DNA of 64,000 nt from Mucilaginibacter tundrae (GTDB taxonomy: Bacteria > Bacteroidota > Bacteroidia > Sphingobacteriales > Sphingobacteriaceae), in contig NZ_JACCBZ010000008.1 in NCBI RefSeq assembly GCF_013408825.1, positions 138,967 to 202,966 on the forward strand, in the 5' to 3' direction. The notes below the pieces were generated by a model, which searched no databases, was not told the DNA's origin, and saw nothing but the letters and a program-made list of their open reading frames with translations. Positions 63,729 to 64,000 of the stretch are shown here, one piece after another. The translations under genes were made by a program, and so were the position numbers. Position 1 is the stretch's first letter. Every line of letters begins with the position of its first letter.

Positions 63729-64000
63729 TTATTTTTTTCTCAATATAGGCAATCCGTCTGAAGTGTACTTCGAAGTATCAGGTCGCATTTCTGTACTATC
63801 TATTATTGTCTTTTCTGTGCTATCTACTTTCGGTGCCGATAGTGTGTTTTTTACTTCATTTGATTTTTGAATGTCAAAAAAATTCCCGACCACCCCAAAG
63901 TAATTAACCCCGTTGTGCTTATAAATACTACATACAAATAAATTTGTAGTTCTTTTTAACCCTGAATATGTATTAGATCCTATATAAGCTTTAAACGCTG
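63729..64000 (-). CDS. Partial gene at right edge, 3' end only
   Basis: An open minus-strand frame runs in from beyond the window and ends with TAA at 63731-63729. The visible 89 residues begin A-F-K-A-Y-I-G-S-N-T-Y-S-G-L-K-R-T-T-N-L-F-V-C-S-I-Y and end with a low-complexity region containing two D-S-T sequons and L-P-I-L-R-K-K. It may be an exported or membrane-anchored protein; not recognised. The plus-strand frame across 63688-63870 is its shadow. Confidence 0.6.
   Translation of the reverse strand, partial: AFKAYIGSNTYSGLKRTTNLFVCSIYKHNGVNYFGVVGNFFDIQKSNEVKNTLSAPKVDSTEKTIIDSTEMRPDTSKYTSDGLPILRKK

Noticed and set aside
63688..63870. Plus-strand 60-aa hydrophobic ORF
   Set aside because: It overlaps both the start of the 81-aa minus-strand gene and the end of the partial minus-strand gene, whose frames are longer and have better composition.

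Overview
The window reads as chromosome of a member of the Bacteroidota, most likely family Sphingobacteriaceae and close to Mucilaginibacter or Pedobacter. The support is: rplL-rpoB-rpoC with Bacteroidota-length subunits; promoters of the TTTG-N19-TAnnTTTG type (transposase, rpsF); weak or absent Shine-Dalgarno sites; TTG starts; a CPBP protease; small lipoproteins rich in D(S/T)(A/I/L/V/M/T) O-glycosylation sequons; and intergenic palindromes of kinds I associate with this family. The genus is inference.

Layout. 0-8.7 kb: end of rplL, rpoB, rpoC. 8.8-12.0 kb: a DUF3467 protein and the sulfate-activation genes cysC, cysD, cysN. 12.1-22.7 kb: nucleotide-sugar genes for surface polysaccharide (gmd, a WcaI-type glycosyltransferase, fcl, rfbB-rfbC-rfbD-rfbA, a TviB/WbpO-type UDP-sugar dehydrogenase), with a UbiD-family decarboxylase and an S4 RNA-binding protein between them. 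22.9-36.9 kb: housekeeping and metabolism (OmpH/Skp-like lipoprotein, gyrB, CPBP protease, pruA, carbonic anhydrase, YoaK family, secreted NIF3-like protein, acyl-CoA carboxylase beta subunit, a large secreted protein with a heme c motif).

37.2-47.5 kb is accessory and visibly AT-rich in two blocks. Block one (37.25-39.62 kb) starts with a soluble protein directly followed by a four-helix membrane protein, the architecture of the lambda RexAB exclusion pair, then two more small membrane genes. Next come two 257-260 bp direct repeats and four tandem small lipoprotein genes. Block two is a complete 4205-bp transposon (42041-46245). It has 24-bp perfect terminal inverted repeats, an 8-bp target duplication and an IS1595-family transposase. 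On its right side it carries an operon of an ADP-ribosyltransferase-like protein, a 75-aa protein and a SecB-like chaperone, the same order as the CmdTAC toxin-antitoxin-chaperone anti-phage system. The toxin reading frame is interrupted by one in-frame TAA. The transposon sits in the loop of a dispersed palindromic repeat whose other copies (39.8, 40.1, 47.5 kb) show compensatory base-pair changes. I consider this the most interesting object in the window.

46.4-64 kb returns to ordinary chromosome: a YhcC-type radical SAM protein, AI-2E family transporter, rpsF-rpsR-rplI, GH3 and GH2 glycosidases, a truncated PAS/histidine-kinase-like protein, a single-domain response regulator, an aldo/keto reductase, a BLUF photoreceptor in an operon with a membrane protein, two secreted OB-fold paralogues and a glycosyltransferase. 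No rRNA, tRNA or CRISPR array was seen.
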